From positions 992,001-1,056,000 of the forward strand of contig CAWGGG010000004.1 in the NCBI GenBank assembly GCA_963822145.1: a stretch of 64,000 nucleotides of DNA. Direction: 5' to 3'. Source of the DNA: UBA5072 sp963822145. GTDB lineage: Bacteria; Bacteroidota; Bacteroidia; Bacteroidales; UBA10428. Each line of letters begins with the position of its first letter. Position 1 is the first letter of the stretch. This document shows positions 8,765 to 18,152 of the stretch, in pieces. Both the position numbers and the translations under genes were made by a program. The notes under the pieces are model-generated. The model made no database searches. It had not been told where the DNA came from and saw only the letters and a list, made by a program, of their open reading frames with translations.

Positions 8765-11706
8765 TAAACTAAAGCATTGTAAAGAATTTCCACCGGGTGC
8801 AAGGCCTGAACCCCTGTACCATCCAGGATCTGTTGCCGGCAGCTGGTGCCGGGTGCACTGATCAGGGTTCCGGCTTCTGAGTTCCTTACTTCGGGGAAAA
8901 GCACCAGTTCACCGATTTTCATTGATAATTCATAATGCCGCTTTTCATAGCCAAAGGCTCCGGCCATCCCGCAGCAACCACTTTTTATCTCTTCGACCGT
9001 ATAATTGGCAGGAATGGTAAGCATGGTTTTGGTGGCAGCCGTGCTGGCAATGGATTTCTGCTGACAGTGCCCGTGGAGCTTGATATGTTTCTTTTCTGCA
9101 GTAAAAGTTTTCCTGTCGATATTCCCCGCAGAAAATTCCGCGGCAATAAACTCTTCCACGGTGAGGCAGAATTTTGACAGGTCTCTGGCATCCTGGCGCA
9201 ATTCCTGGCTTACGAGTTCGGGATATTCATCGCGAAAAGCCAGTATAGCAGAAGGTTCTATTCCGATTAAGAGCCTGTCCTCGCTGATCTGGTCCCGGAA
9301 GATCCGGATATTCCGGTCAGCGATCTTCCGCGCTTTACGAAGCAAGCCTTTGGATATATAAGTCCGGCCACTTTCCAATTCCGGAGAGAAAGTCACCGTA
9401 TAACCCAGGCTGGTCAGTAATTTAACCGTCGCGATGCCCTTTTCGGCATCCAGGAAATCCGTGAACTCATCGATAAAGAGACAGACTTCACGCAGACCGG
9501 ATGACGTTGCTTTTTCTACCGGATTGAGGTAGCCGTTTTTCCTGAGCCAGGATTCCAGGCTCCTCGGAGACAACAGGGGTAACCTGCGTTCCCGGGCGAA
9601 GCCCAGCATTCGCTGAACCAGGCCTGAAATGAATTTATTGGAAAAGAGTGTATTATAGAAGGCAGGGAACAGCGCATTGATTTTGTGAATGCGACCGATA
9701 TGGGCCACCAGCCAGGCAGCCATCGACACGCCTTTTTTATCATAGTAATGCTGGAGAAACTCAGCCTTCAGCTTGGCCATATCCACATTGGAGGGACACT
9801 CGGATTTACATCCCTTGCAGGACAAACACAGATCCAGCAGATCATAAACGGCATGCAAGGACATGGCATCATGTCCCGACGGATTAGAGATGTACTCACG
9901 CAAAGCATTGGCCCGCGCACGTGTTGTAGTTTGCTCATCACGTGTAGCCATATAGCTCGGGCACATGGTTCCACCCATCAGCACTGATTTCCGGCAATCA
10001 CCGGAACCATTGCATTGTTCGATATGCCGGAGCATACCTTGTGAAGCCGAATAATCAAAAATCGCCCGGATTTCCCTGCCCTTCTCCTGGTTACCGTAAC
10101 GTAAGGAGGAATCCATGCTGGGGGTATCGGTTATCTTACCCTTATTGAATATTCCCTGAGGATCCCAGGCTGATTTTACCTGTTTCATCAGCTCATAATT
10201 CTTCTGACCCACAATAATGGGAATGAACTCTCCCCTTAATCTGCCATCACCATGCTCACCGCTCAGGGATCCCCGGTATTTCTTTACAAGCCAGGCCACT
10301 TCTGTGGCAACTTTCCGGAACAGCTCTTTACCCCGGGGATCTTTCAGATTTATTACAGGACGCATATGCAGTTCGCCGGTTCCAACATGTGCATGAAAAA
10401 CACATTCGAGTTGATGCTGGCCCATTAAGAGCTTGATATCCCGGATATAATCCGGTAGCAAATCGGGGCGTACAGCAGTATCCTCAACCAGGGAGACCGG
10501 TTTGGCATCACCGGGTATGTTGGAAAGAACACCCAGTCCGGATTTACGCAAAGCCCATACTTTGCTGATGTCTTCCCCTGTTACCAATGGAAAATGGTAA
10601 CCTAAACCAGCCTGTCTCAGGTCTTTTTCCAGATTGATCTTTATTTCCTGAATCTCTTCCAGAGTTTCCCGTGCAAACTCCACAATGAGTATGGCGCCTG
10701 GTTCTCCTTCCACGAAAAACCTGTTTTTACGCTGTTCAATATTGGTTTTGGTGCATTCGAGAATCGTGTGATCCATAAGTTCAATAGCACCCGGATTATG
10801 TTTCAGACAAATGAGATTGGCCAGGAGGGATTCTTCAAGCGTATGAAAGTGAATGCAAACCAGTCCTTTCCTTTTGGGTGGCATGGGCACCAGGTTCAGC
10901 GTGATTTCGGTTATGAAGGCCAGTGTGCCCTCTGATCCGGCCAGCAAGGTTGAGAAATTGAATGGTGAACCTTTTTCCGTAAAAGGAACTGACGGTATCA
11001 GCAGATCGAGAGCATAACCGGTATTGCGCCGCCGAATAGCCGGATCGGGAAATTCCTTAAGAATCTCACTCTGGTTAGCCGGGGAAGAAAGTATATCGAA
11101 AATGTTCTTATAAATTCTTCCCTCGACACCTGTCCTTTCCATTTTATTAAAGAAAGCCCGTTTATCAGTCGCTTCAAAAACAGCTGGTTCCCCATCACTT
11201 AGAATGGCGTTTACAGCTTGCAGGTGATCGCGGGTGCTGCCATAGATCAGTGAATGGGAACCGCAGGCATTATTGCCCACCATGCCGCCTATCATGCAAC
11301 GGTTTGAAGTGGATGTTTCGGGACCGAAGAACAATCCTTTTTCGGCAAGTTTCAGGTTAAGCTCATCGAGCACCACACCGGGCTGAACCCGGGCAAATCC
11401 ACCGGAGCTATTAATCTCAATAATGTTTGTAAAGTATTTCGACATATCCACCACGATGCCATTGCCCACCACCTGCCCGGCAAGTGAAGTTCCTGCCGTG
11501 CGGGGTATAAGTGTTATGCCGTTCTCGGCTGCATAACGGATGAGTTTCTGTATATCATCTGCAATGGCAGGTCGGGCCACTGCAAGTGGTATTTCCCTGT
11601 ATGCCGAGGCATCGGTGGCGTAAAGCAAGCGGTTCGAAATATCGTCGTATAAATCGCCCTGCAAATCCTTTGCCAGTGAGTTAAGAAGTCTTTTTTTACT
11701 GATCAT
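8764..11706 (-). CDS. FAD-linked oxidase with 4Fe-4S and CCG domains (D-lactate dehydrogenase/GlcD-GlpC-like fusion)
   Basis: This 980-residue fusion oxidises a 2-hydroxyacid, such as D-lactate or 2-hydroxyglutarate, and passes electrons through iron-sulfur clusters. Order of domains: FAD-binding type 4 (~35-230, with TAGTSLAGQ), FAD-linked oxidase C-terminal domain (~240-520), and a ferredoxin-like region with two cysteine clusters (QCNGSGDCRK...GTMCPS and CLSCKGCKSECPSN). Two cysteine-rich CCG-type regions follow near the C-terminus (GHCQQKS and SGCCGMAGAFG). The layout matches the E. coli YdiJ type. The substrate is inferred. It is divergent from the pta gene, with about 245 bases between. 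A lactate role would suit the fermentative context. Confidence 0.85.
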   Translation of the reverse strand: MISKKRLLNSLAKDLQGDLYDDISNRLLYATDASAYREIPLAVARPAIADDIQKLIRYAAENGITLIPRTAGTSLAGQVVGNGIVVDMSKYFTNIIEINSSGGFARVQPGVVLDELNLKLAEKGLFFGPETSTSNRCMIGGMVGNNACGSHSLIYGSTRDHLQAVNAILSDGEPAVFEATDKRAFFNKMERTGVEGRIYKNIFDILSSPANQSEILKEFPDPAIRRRNTGYALDLLIPSVPFTEKGSPFNFSTLLAGSEGTLAFITEITLNLVPMPPKRKGLVCIHFHTLEESLLANLICLKHNPGAIELMDHTILECTKTNIEQRKNRFFVEGEPGAILIVEFARETLEEIQEIKINLEKDLRQAGLGYHFPLVTGEDISKVWALRKSGLGVLSNIPGDAKPVSLVEDTAVRPDLLPDYIRDIKLLMGQHQLECVFHAHVGTGELHMRPVINLKDPRGKELFRKVATEVAWLVKKYRGSLSGEHGDGRLRGEFIPIIVGQKNYELMKQVKSAWDPQGIFNKGKITDTPSMDSSLRYGNQEKGREIRAIFDYSASQGMLRHIEQCNGSGDCRKSVLMGGTMCPSYMATRDEQTTTRARANALREYISNPSGHDAMSLHAVYDLLDLCLSCKGCKSECPSNVDMAKLKAEFLQHYYDKKGVSMAAWLVAHIGRIHKINALFPAFYNTLFSNKFISGLVQRMLGFARERRLPLLSPRSLESWLRKNGYLNPVEKATSSGLREVCLFIDEFTDFLDAEKGIATVKLLTSLGYTVTFSPELESGRTYISKGLLRKARKIADRNIRIFRDQISEDRLLIGIEPSAILAFRDEYPELVSQELRQDARDLSKFCLTVEEFIAAEFSAGNIDRKTFTAEKKHIKLHGHCQQKSIASTAATKTMLTIPANYTVEEIKSGCCGMAGAFGYEKRHYELSMKIGELVLFPEVRNSEAGTLISAPGTSCRQQILDGTGVQALHPVEILYNALV

Positions 11707-11952
11707 GGTTTTAATTATTCAACATCTGTGATAATTATGTTTTACTACAATACAAATCTAATGATTTAGGCATTATTCTGTACAGGACTAATAAATACCT
11801 GTGCTTGACATTTATCACCTTTGTTTATAAAAGAATTCCATAATTTTGAACGTTAGGGTGAGGCATGTCATAAAATGTCGTTCTTTTACGCCGAAATCTT
11901 GTTTTTTAGTTAACTTTAAAGTATGGTGGAACTCCAAAACAGTTGATATAAA

Positions 11953-12957
11953 ATGAATTTGATTGAGAAAATAAAAGAAAATGCCAGGGCGAACAAACAA
12001 AGAATTGTATTGCCGGAAGGTTATGAAGAACGCACTATTAAAGCTGCAGATTCCGTAATGCAGGAGGGTATCGCTGACATTATCCTGCTGGGTAACCCCG
12101 AAGATATTCGCACACATGCAAAAAAGCTTGGGTTAAAACACATCGACATGGCCAAACTGGTCGATCCCCGGAAATCTGAAAAAAGGGAAGTTTATGCCAA
12201 TATGATGGTTGAGTTGCGCAAATCAAAGGGACTCACCAAAGATGAAGCGCTCAAGCTCCTTCAGGATCCGTTGTATTTTTCCACGGTAATGATCAAATAT
12301 GGGGATGCAGACGGCGAAGTGGCCGGCGCTGACAATGCCACCGGAGATGTGTTAAGACCCGCTTTCCAGTATGTAAAAACCCTTCCCGGCATCAGTGTTG
12401 TATCCGGTGCCTTCCTGATGTTTCTAAAAGACCGGGAATATGGCGAGAATGGATTAATGGTTTTTGCAGATTGCGCCGTACACCCCAACCCAACCGACCG
12501 TGAACTTGCAGAAATAACCGTGGCCACTGCCAAAACCACAAGGGCAATTGCTGGATTTGAACCCCGCATAGCCATGCTGAGTTTCTCCACCAAAGGCAGT
12601 GCCAAGCATGAAATGGTTGATAAAGTAGTCAGCGCTACCCTTATCGCCAAAGAAATGGACCCTTCCCTGAAAATTGACGGTGAACTTCAGGCTGATGCAG
12701 CCATAGTTGAATCCATTGGACTCAAAAAAGCTCCGGGCAGTGAGATTGCTGGTAAAGCCAATGTACTGATCTTCCCCAACCTGGAGTGCGGGAATATTTC
12801 ATATAAACTGGTACAGCGCCTGGGTCATGCTGAAGCAATAGGTCCCGTCCTGCAAGGCATGGCTGCGCCCATCAATGACCTTTCCCGGGGCTGTTCCGTT
12901 AATGATATCATCGATCTGATTGCCATAACAGCCAACCAGGCCATCGGATCAAAATAA
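11953..12957 (+). CDS. pta: Phosphate acetyltransferase
   Basis: Pta converts acetyl-CoA and phosphate to acetyl phosphate. The 334-residue protein is the short, single-domain form of the PTA_PTB family. It opens with KQRIVLPEGYEERT and contains the GEVAGADNATGDVLRPA and STKGSA segments typical of Pta. It opens a five-gene plus-strand run (pta, hydroxyacyl-CoA dehydrogenase, ackA, ptb, buk) with gaps of 10-48 bases, so co-transcription is likely. Pta is preferred over Ptb here because a separate ptb lies downstream and this sequence matches the Pta subgroup; enzyme preference between acetyl- and butyryl-CoA is inferred. Confidence 0.9.
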   Translation: MNLIEKIKENARANKQRIVLPEGYEERTIKAADSVMQEGIADIILLGNPEDIRTHAKKLGLKHIDMAKLVDPRKSEKREVYANMMVELRKSKGLTKDEALKLLQDPLYFSTVMIKYGDADGEVAGADNATGDVLRPAFQYVKTLPGISVVSGAFLMFLKDREYGENGLMVFADCAVHPNPTDRELAEITVATAKTTRAIAGFEPRIAMLSFSTKGSAKHEMVDKVVSATLIAKEMDPSLKIDGELQADAAIVESIGLKKAPGSEIAGKANVLIFPNLECGNISYKLVQRLGHAEAIGPVLQGMAAPINDLSRGCSVNDIIDLIAITANQAIGSK

Positions 12958-12990
12958 TAACACAACAGGAAGCACTATATTTATTGAAAT

Positions 12991-13941
12991 ATGGCAGAAA
13001 TTATTGTAGAATCGATCGAAAATTATGGTCTGAGCCAGAAATCACGCTCGAAGACCTTGTTTTCGAAGGTTGGTGTCGTTGGATGCGGCACAGTGGGTCA
13101 GAATATTGCCCTCCTGATCAGTCAGAAGGAACTTGAAGTCATTTTCATAGAGCTTTCGGAAGAGAAAGTCAGCTACGCCTTTTGCAAAATGGAAGAAGAG
13201 CTCGACAATATGATCGGACGCTGGGGTATGACGCCCGGTGAAAAACGCTCTATTTTATCGAGGATCAGTGGTTTTGTCGGATATGAACATTTACAGAGCT
13301 GTGACCTGGTTATTGAAGCCATCCGTTCAAAATCGCGTGAGCAGAGAGTTACCAGCAGGAAAGAAGTCTTTAAAAACATCGAAAAGAATGTAACTCCTGA
13401 TACCATCATTGCTACGAATTCCACCACTATTGCCATCACGGAGCTGTCTTCGGAGCTGGAATACAAAGACCGCTGTGTAAGCCTTCACTTCCTGACCAAT
13501 GCGCCAGGAGCTAAAATGATCGAAGTAGTGAGGAGTTTGTACACCTCGGATGAAGCGTATGAAAAAGTCAGCAAATTCATTACCATGATCGGCAAAACCC
13601 TGGTACAGGTTCAGGAATCTCCCGGATTGATCAGCATCAGGCTATTTGTGACCATGGTCAATGAAGCCTGTGAGATTCTCATGGAAGGAGTTGCCAGCAA
13701 AGCTGATATTGATACCACCATGCGGGTGGGTCTCGGGCTTTCACTCGGACCATTTGAACTGGCCGATAAAGTCGGACTCGACAAGGTGGAGCGGTGGATG
13801 GATAATCTTTACGGTGAATTTGGTGACATCAAGTACAAAGCATCCCCGGTAATCAAGCGCCACGTCAGGGCTCATCAATACGGACGCTCCAACGGCAAGG
13901 GGTTTTATAATTATGATGAGACTGGCAGGAAGATCAGTTGA
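12991..13941 (+). CDS. 3-hydroxyacyl-CoA (3-hydroxybutyryl-CoA) dehydrogenase
   Basis: A 316-residue NAD(P)-dependent dehydrogenase that interconverts acetoacetyl-CoA and 3-hydroxybutyryl-CoA. The Rossmann motif GCGTVG lies near residue 30 after an N-terminal extension of about 20 residues. The catalytic histidine sits in SLHFLTNAPGAKMIEVV, a variant of the usual HFFNPxxxMxLVE. The C-terminal helical domain contains GLSLGPFELADKVGLD and ends with NGKGFYNY. It sits between pta and ackA, which is unusual since those two are normally adjacent. With ptb/buk downstream and the acyl-CoA dehydrogenase/Etf genes at 58-62 kb, a role in butyrate metabolism is inferred. Confidence 0.87.
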   Translation: MAEIIVESIENYGLSQKSRSKTLFSKVGVVGCGTVGQNIALLISQKELEVIFIELSEEKVSYAFCKMEEELDNMIGRWGMTPGEKRSILSRISGFVGYEHLQSCDLVIEAIRSKSREQRVTSRKEVFKNIEKNVTPDTIIATNSTTIAITELSSELEYKDRCVSLHFLTNAPGAKMIEVVRSLYTSDEAYEKVSKFITMIGKTLVQVQESPGLISIRLFVTMVNEACEILMEGVASKADIDTTMRVGLGLSLGPFELADKVGLDKVERWMDNLYGEFGDIKYKASPVIKRHVRAHQYGRSNGKGFYNYDETGRKIS

Positions 13942-13989
13942 TGTCTTACTGCCCTGGATAATTTTAAAAACATTGAATAGCAGAAAACC

Positions 13990-15201
13990 ATGAAGGTATT
14001 GGTATTGAATTGCGGCAGCTCCTCCATCAAGTTCCAGTTATTTGATATGGAATATGTCACTACCCTTGCAAAAGGAATTGCAGAAAAAGTGGGTATGAAA
14101 GGTTCATTTGTTAAATTGGAAAAAGAAAACGGGGAAAAGATCAGGTTTGATGGTGAGATCCTGGATCACCAGACCGGCATTGAGTACATACTGGGCATCA
14201 TCACCAGCCAGAAGCATGGCTGTATTAAAAACCTGGATGAGATTGATGCCGTGGGACACCGGGTGGTAAATGGCGGGGAAAAATTCAACAAAAGCGTATT
14301 GATCACTGATGAGGTGCAGGCAGAGGTTGAAAAATACATAGACCTGGCTCCGCTGCACAATCCGGCTAACCTTAAGGGCGTTTATGCCATTAAACTCCTT
14401 ATGCCGGGCAAACCCCAGGTTGGAGTGTTCGACACTGCATTCCATCAGACCCTGCCCAAGCATGCGTTCATGTATGCCATCCCCTACTCGCTTTATAAAA
14501 AATACGGCATCCGCAAGTATGGTTACCATGGAACCAGTCATTACTATATCAGCAAGCGGGCCTGCGAGATACTGAACGTTGATATTAAAACCAAGCGTAT
14601 CATTACGGTGCATTTGGGCAATGGCGCCTCCATGGCTGCTGTAAAACATGGCATATCCGTTGATACTTCCATGGGATTCACACCGGTTGAAGGCCTGATC
14701 ATGGGAACCCGTTCGGGAGACCTCGATATCGGCGTAATTACATACATCATGGATAAAGAAGAAATCGGCATTTCCCAGATCGGGACCCTGGCAAACAGGC
14801 AAAGCGGCATGCTCGGGATTACCGGGATTTCATCCGACATGCGTGAAATCGAGGAGGCTGCCTTAAAGGATAATAATGCACGGGCAATACTGGGACTTGA
14901 TATGTATCATTACCGGGTCAAAAAGTATCTGGGTGCCTATGCTGCTGCTATGGGAGGTGTTGATATAGTGGTATTTGCCGGAGGAATCGGAGAAAACGGT
15001 CCCGAATCAAGGGATGCCATTTGCTCCGACCTGGAATTCCTGGGTATTGAATTGGATCCGCAAAAGAATAATGGTCTTCGCTCCAAAGAGGCCGTGATCA
15101 GCAAGGATGGAACCAAGGTTACCGTGATGGTGGTGCCTACCAACGAAGAACTTGTTATTGCCGAGGATACGGTAAAAATCATTATGGAATTAAATAAATA
15201 A
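13990..15201 (+). CDS. ackA: Acetate kinase
   Basis: AckA converts acetyl phosphate and ADP to acetate and ATP, the energy-yielding step after Pta. The protein is 403 residues, normal for the family. Visible motifs are NCGSSSIKF at the N-terminus, the phosphate-region KYGYHGTSH, TVHLGNGAS, the FTPVEGLIMGTRSGDLD loop and FAGGIGENGP. It belongs to the ASKHA fold. The gene begins 48 bases after the dehydrogenase and is followed after 10 bases by ptb. Propionate may also be used. Confidence 0.95.
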   Translation: MKVLVLNCGSSSIKFQLFDMEYVTTLAKGIAEKVGMKGSFVKLEKENGEKIRFDGEILDHQTGIEYILGIITSQKHGCIKNLDEIDAVGHRVVNGGEKFNKSVLITDEVQAEVEKYIDLAPLHNPANLKGVYAIKLLMPGKPQVGVFDTAFHQTLPKHAFMYAIPYSLYKKYGIRKYGYHGTSHYYISKRACEILNVDIKTKRIITVHLGNGASMAAVKHGISVDTSMGFTPVEGLIMGTRSGDLDIGVITYIMDKEEIGISQIGTLANRQSGMLGITGISSDMREIEEAALKDNNARAILGLDMYHYRVKKYLGAYAAAMGGVDIVVFAGGIGENGPESRDAICSDLEFLGIELDPQKNNGLRSKEAVISKDGTKVTVMVVPTNEELVIAEDTVKIIMELNK

Positions 15202-15211
15202 ATCACGCAGC

Positions 15212-16111
15212 ATGGTTTTCAAATCGCTGGGTAATTTCGTCGATGCGGCCGTAAGGAAAGGGAAAAAAAGGATCGCTGTTGCTGTTGCCCAGGATGATGA
15301 TGTTTTACGGGCAATTCAGGCGGCTATGCAGGCAGGTATTGTTATTCCCCTCCTGGTGGGCGATCAGAAGGAGATCCGAAAATCCGCTGACAGTGTTGCT
15401 TTTGATTTATCGGGTATTGAAATCATCCATGAACCGGACAAACAGCGTGCCTGTGCAGAAACAGTAAAGCTTGTGCACGAAGGCAGGGCAGATATTCTGA
15501 TGAAAGGACTGGTGAGTACGGGCATACTGCTGAAGGCCATTCTGGATAAAGATACCGGTCTGCTCAGCGGAAGCCTGCTCAGTCATGTAGCCTTCTTTGA
15601 GACGCCCCATTACCATAAAATCTTATGTCTCACAGACGCAGCATTGAACATAAATCCTGATTTCAATGAAAAGGTTGCCATTGTGAACAATGCTGTAGCT
15701 GTCTGCCAGAGGCTCGGGATAAGCAAGCCCCGGGTGGCCATCCTGGCGCCAGTGGAAACAGTCAATCCGAAAATGGAAGCCACCGTGCACGCGGCGATGC
15801 TCACCCTGATGCAGAAACGCAATCAGATCACCGGGTGCCTCATTGATGGCCCTCTTGCATTGGATAATGCCGTTTCTGCCGATGCCGTAAGGCACAAAGG
15901 ATTGGTCTCAGAAGTTGCCGGCGATGCAGATATCCTGGTAGCGCCCGACCTGAATTCGGGGAATATACTGTACAAGTCACTCAACTTTCTCGGCGGCGCG
16001 GTTGCTGCTGCTGTAGTTTCCGGAGCACGTGTTCCTGTTGTGCTGACTTCAAGGGCAGATCAGGAAAAAAGCAAGTTTTTTTCCATAGCCCTTGCTGCTG
16101 ATATGGTCTGA
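15212..16111 (+). CDS. ptb: Phosphate butyryltransferase
   Basis: Ptb converts butyryl-CoA and phosphate to butyryl phosphate, feeding the butyrate kinase encoded next. The 299-residue protein belongs to the PTA_PTB fold and has the Ptb-type hallmarks: MKGLVSTGILLKAILD, VAILAPVETVNPKM and the DGPLALDNAVS segment near residue 210. It follows ackA by 10 bases and is 46 bases from buk, the classic ptb-buk order. Branched-chain acyl-CoA can also be a substrate in this family, so a role in branched acid formation cannot be ruled out. Confidence 0.92.
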   Translation: MVFKSLGNFVDAAVRKGKKRIAVAVAQDDDVLRAIQAAMQAGIVIPLLVGDQKEIRKSADSVAFDLSGIEIIHEPDKQRACAETVKLVHEGRADILMKGLVSTGILLKAILDKDTGLLSGSLLSHVAFFETPHYHKILCLTDAALNINPDFNEKVAIVNNAVAVCQRLGISKPRVAILAPVETVNPKMEATVHAAMLTLMQKRNQITGCLIDGPLALDNAVSADAVRHKGLVSEVAGDADILVAPDLNSGNILYKSLNFLGGAVAAAVVSGARVPVVLTSRADQEKSKFFSIALAADMV

Positions 16112-16157
16112 CGCGATAAACCCTAAGAGTAGTCGGAAAGTGATATAAAACCTGGTT

Positions 16158-17312
16158 ATGAATCATAAAATTCTTGCCATCAATCCGGGATCCACATCAA
16201 CAAAGATCGCGGTATACCATAATGCAAAGCCCGTATTCCTGAAGAGCATCCAGCACAATCCGGATAAACTGGCGAAATTTACCAGAATCAGTGACCAATA
16301 TGAATTCAGGAAAGAAATTGTTTTAAAGGAACTGAAAAATTCATTCATCGATATTGAGAGCATTGAGGTGATTGTAGGCCGGGGTGGTTTGGTGCACCCC
16401 ATTGAATCGGGCGTTTACCATATCAACAACCGGCTCCGTCATGATTTGCTCGAGGGTGTTATGGGTGAGCATGCCAGCAACCTGGGCGGTTTGATAGCCC
16501 ATGACATTGCCAAGGATATTCCCAATTGCAGGGCCTTCATCGCCGACCCTGTGGTTGTTGATGAGTTGCAGGATGTCGCCCGGATTGCCGGACATCCTAA
16601 GTTTCAGCGTTATTCGATATTCCATGCCCTGAATCAAAAAGCTACTGCACGCGCTTATGCCCGGCTCATGAACAGGAAATACGAGGAACTCAACCTGGTG
16701 ATTGCCCATCTCGGCGGAGGAGTATCCGTGGGAGCACACCGGAAAGGCAAGGTCATTGATGTGAACCAGGCCCTGGATGGAGAAGGGCCTTTCTCACCTG
16801 AACGTTCCGGAACCCTGCCGGCCGGAGCCCTGGCAAAGCTTTGTTTCGAAGGATTGTACACCCTCGATGAAATAAAAAGAATGATCACCGGTGAAGGGGG
16901 CTACGTGGCTTATATGGGTACAAACAGTGCCTATGAAGTGGAATTGCTCGCACAGGATGGTGATGATAATGCCAGGCTGATCCAGGATGCCATGTCTTAC
17001 CAGATCGGTAAAGAAATAGCTTCGATGTGCGCTGTTCTGCACGGGGAGGTGGATGCCATTATCCTTACCGGGGGCATATCCCACAATCCCATGGTGGTGG
17101 AATACATCAAGAAAATGGTATCGTTTATTGCCCCGGTTGTGATCTATCCGGGGGAAGATGAGATGCATGCCCTTGCCATGAATGGACTCATGGTATTGAA
17201 AGGCGAAATCAAGCCCAGGGAATATGATGAATCCACCATGGTAAATGTGAAGCTTCCATGCTGGGAACCCAGGGACACGGAGAAGGATGAGATGATGAAA
17301 GATACATATTAG
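16158..17312 (+). CDS. buk: Butyrate kinase
   Basis: Buk forms ATP from butyryl phosphate and ADP, releasing butyrate. The ASKHA-fold motifs are present: AINPGSTSTKIA at the N-terminus, AHLGGGVSVG, DGEGPFSPERSGTLP and LTGGISHNP. At 384 residues it is about 25 residues longer than the usual ~355-360. The extra part is a charged C-terminal tail (from about EIKPRE to KDEMMKDTY) with no known function. The last base of the stop codon is also the first base of the heptamer array. It ends the pta-to-buk operon. Confidence 0.93.
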   Translation: MNHKILAINPGSTSTKIAVYHNAKPVFLKSIQHNPDKLAKFTRISDQYEFRKEIVLKELKNSFIDIESIEVIVGRGGLVHPIESGVYHINNRLRHDLLEGVMGEHASNLGGLIAHDIAKDIPNCRAFIADPVVVDELQDVARIAGHPKFQRYSIFHALNQKATARAYARLMNRKYEELNLVIAHLGGGVSVGAHRKGKVIDVNQALDGEGPFSPERSGTLPAGALAKLCFEGLYTLDEIKRMITGEGGYVAYMGTNSAYEVELLAQDGDDNARLIQDAMSYQIGKEIASMCAVLHGEVDAIILTGGISHNPMVVEYIKKMVSFIAPVVIYPGEDEMHALAMNGLMVLKGEIKPREYDESTMVNVKLPCWEPRDTEKDEMMKDTY

Positions 17313-17360
17313 GGACAAGGGACAAGGGACAAGGGACAAGGGACGAGGGACAAGGGACAA
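17312..17360. repeat. Tandem GGGACAA heptamer array
   Basis: Seven head-to-tail units are seen, GGGACAA with one GGGACGA variant. It lies between the convergent ends of buk and the SDR gene and is the same family as the array at 8662-8764, but here only one orientation is present. The first base is also the last base of the buk stop codon. Confidence 0.92.
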
Positions 17361-17375
17361 GCAGGGAAATAGGTA

Positions 17376-18089
17376 TTAGGGATTAGTAACGGAAACCGGG
17401 ATGATTTTACCCCGCATTTGCCTGTGAGCCGTGAGCGCAAAGTGTCCGATAAATTCGGCCATTTCTTCAGGCTGCGATGGAGCCTGGTAACCAGGAAAAG
17501 CCTCTTCCAGCATTTCAGTCTGCACCGATCCCAGGGCCAGACAGTTAAAAACCACCTGTGTATTCTTAAATTCCTCACTGAGACATTCCGTTAAACAGGC
17601 CAGTGCTGCCTTACTGGCGCTGTAGTATGCGATCCCCGGGAACTTCATGCTGCCCTGGAAGCCTCCCATACTGCTGATGTTAACAACATGGGACGGCAGT
17701 TTACCACCCATCAAGGGCATCAGTTGCCTTATAAGCAGAGCCGGTGCAAAGCAGTTGATGCGGAACAGCTGCCCTATTACATCCAGACCAGTTTCCAGAA
17801 AAGGTTTATTAATCAGCAATCCGGCATTGTTGATGAGGATGTCGATGTGCTGGATGCCGGGCGGCAGTCTTTTCAGGAGGGAACCTGGATTCTCCAGAAA
17901 ACCATCCAGGTCGACTACCAGAGGATGTACCCGTGATGATTTGTTCAGTCCGGCACATTCGGTGGCCAGTTGTCCCAAACCCGCCTTGTTCCGTGAAAGG
18001 GCATATACTTCAGTTTGCTTTATCCTGGCAAAGTATTTGGCTGTTTCAAAGCCAATTCCACGACTTGCGCCGGTAATCATTACTACCAT
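17376..18089 (-). CDS. Short-chain dehydrogenase/reductase
   Basis: A classical SDR of 237 residues, expected to be a cytoplasmic NAD(P)-dependent oxidoreductase. The cofactor motif TGASRGIGFE is at the N-terminus, NNAG appears near residue 90, the catalytic serine is in VNISSMGG, and the active-site YxxxK is in YYSASKAAL. The substrate cannot be read from the sequence; sepiapterin-reductase-like and 3-oxoacyl-ACP-reductase-like members share these motifs. It is convergent with buk across the heptamer array and divergent from the small envelope protein gene at 18153. Confidence 0.85.
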   Translation of the reverse strand: MVVMITGASRGIGFETAKYFARIKQTEVYALSRNKAGLGQLATECAGLNKSSRVHPLVVDLDGFLENPGSLLKRLPPGIQHIDILINNAGLLINKPFLETGLDVIGQLFRINCFAPALLIRQLMPLMGGKLPSHVVNISSMGGFQGSMKFPGIAYYSASKAALACLTECLSEEFKNTQVVFNCLALGSVQTEMLEEAFPGYQAPSQPEEMAEFIGHFALTAHRQMRGKIIPVSVTNP

Positions 18090-18152
18090 GTGGTAATATG
18101 CATTTGAATTTGTATTTTTACAGCGTTCTCTCCATAAAGATATGAAAGAAGT

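Noticed and set aside
8655..8861. Open frame encoding PLSLVPC-type repeats
   Set aside because: It is a translation of the TTGTCCC heptamer array and runs into the antisense of the oxidoreductase gene; no coding signal.
17309..17578. Minus-strand frame over the GGGACAA array
   Set aside because: Repeat translation plus antisense of the SDR gene; not a gene.
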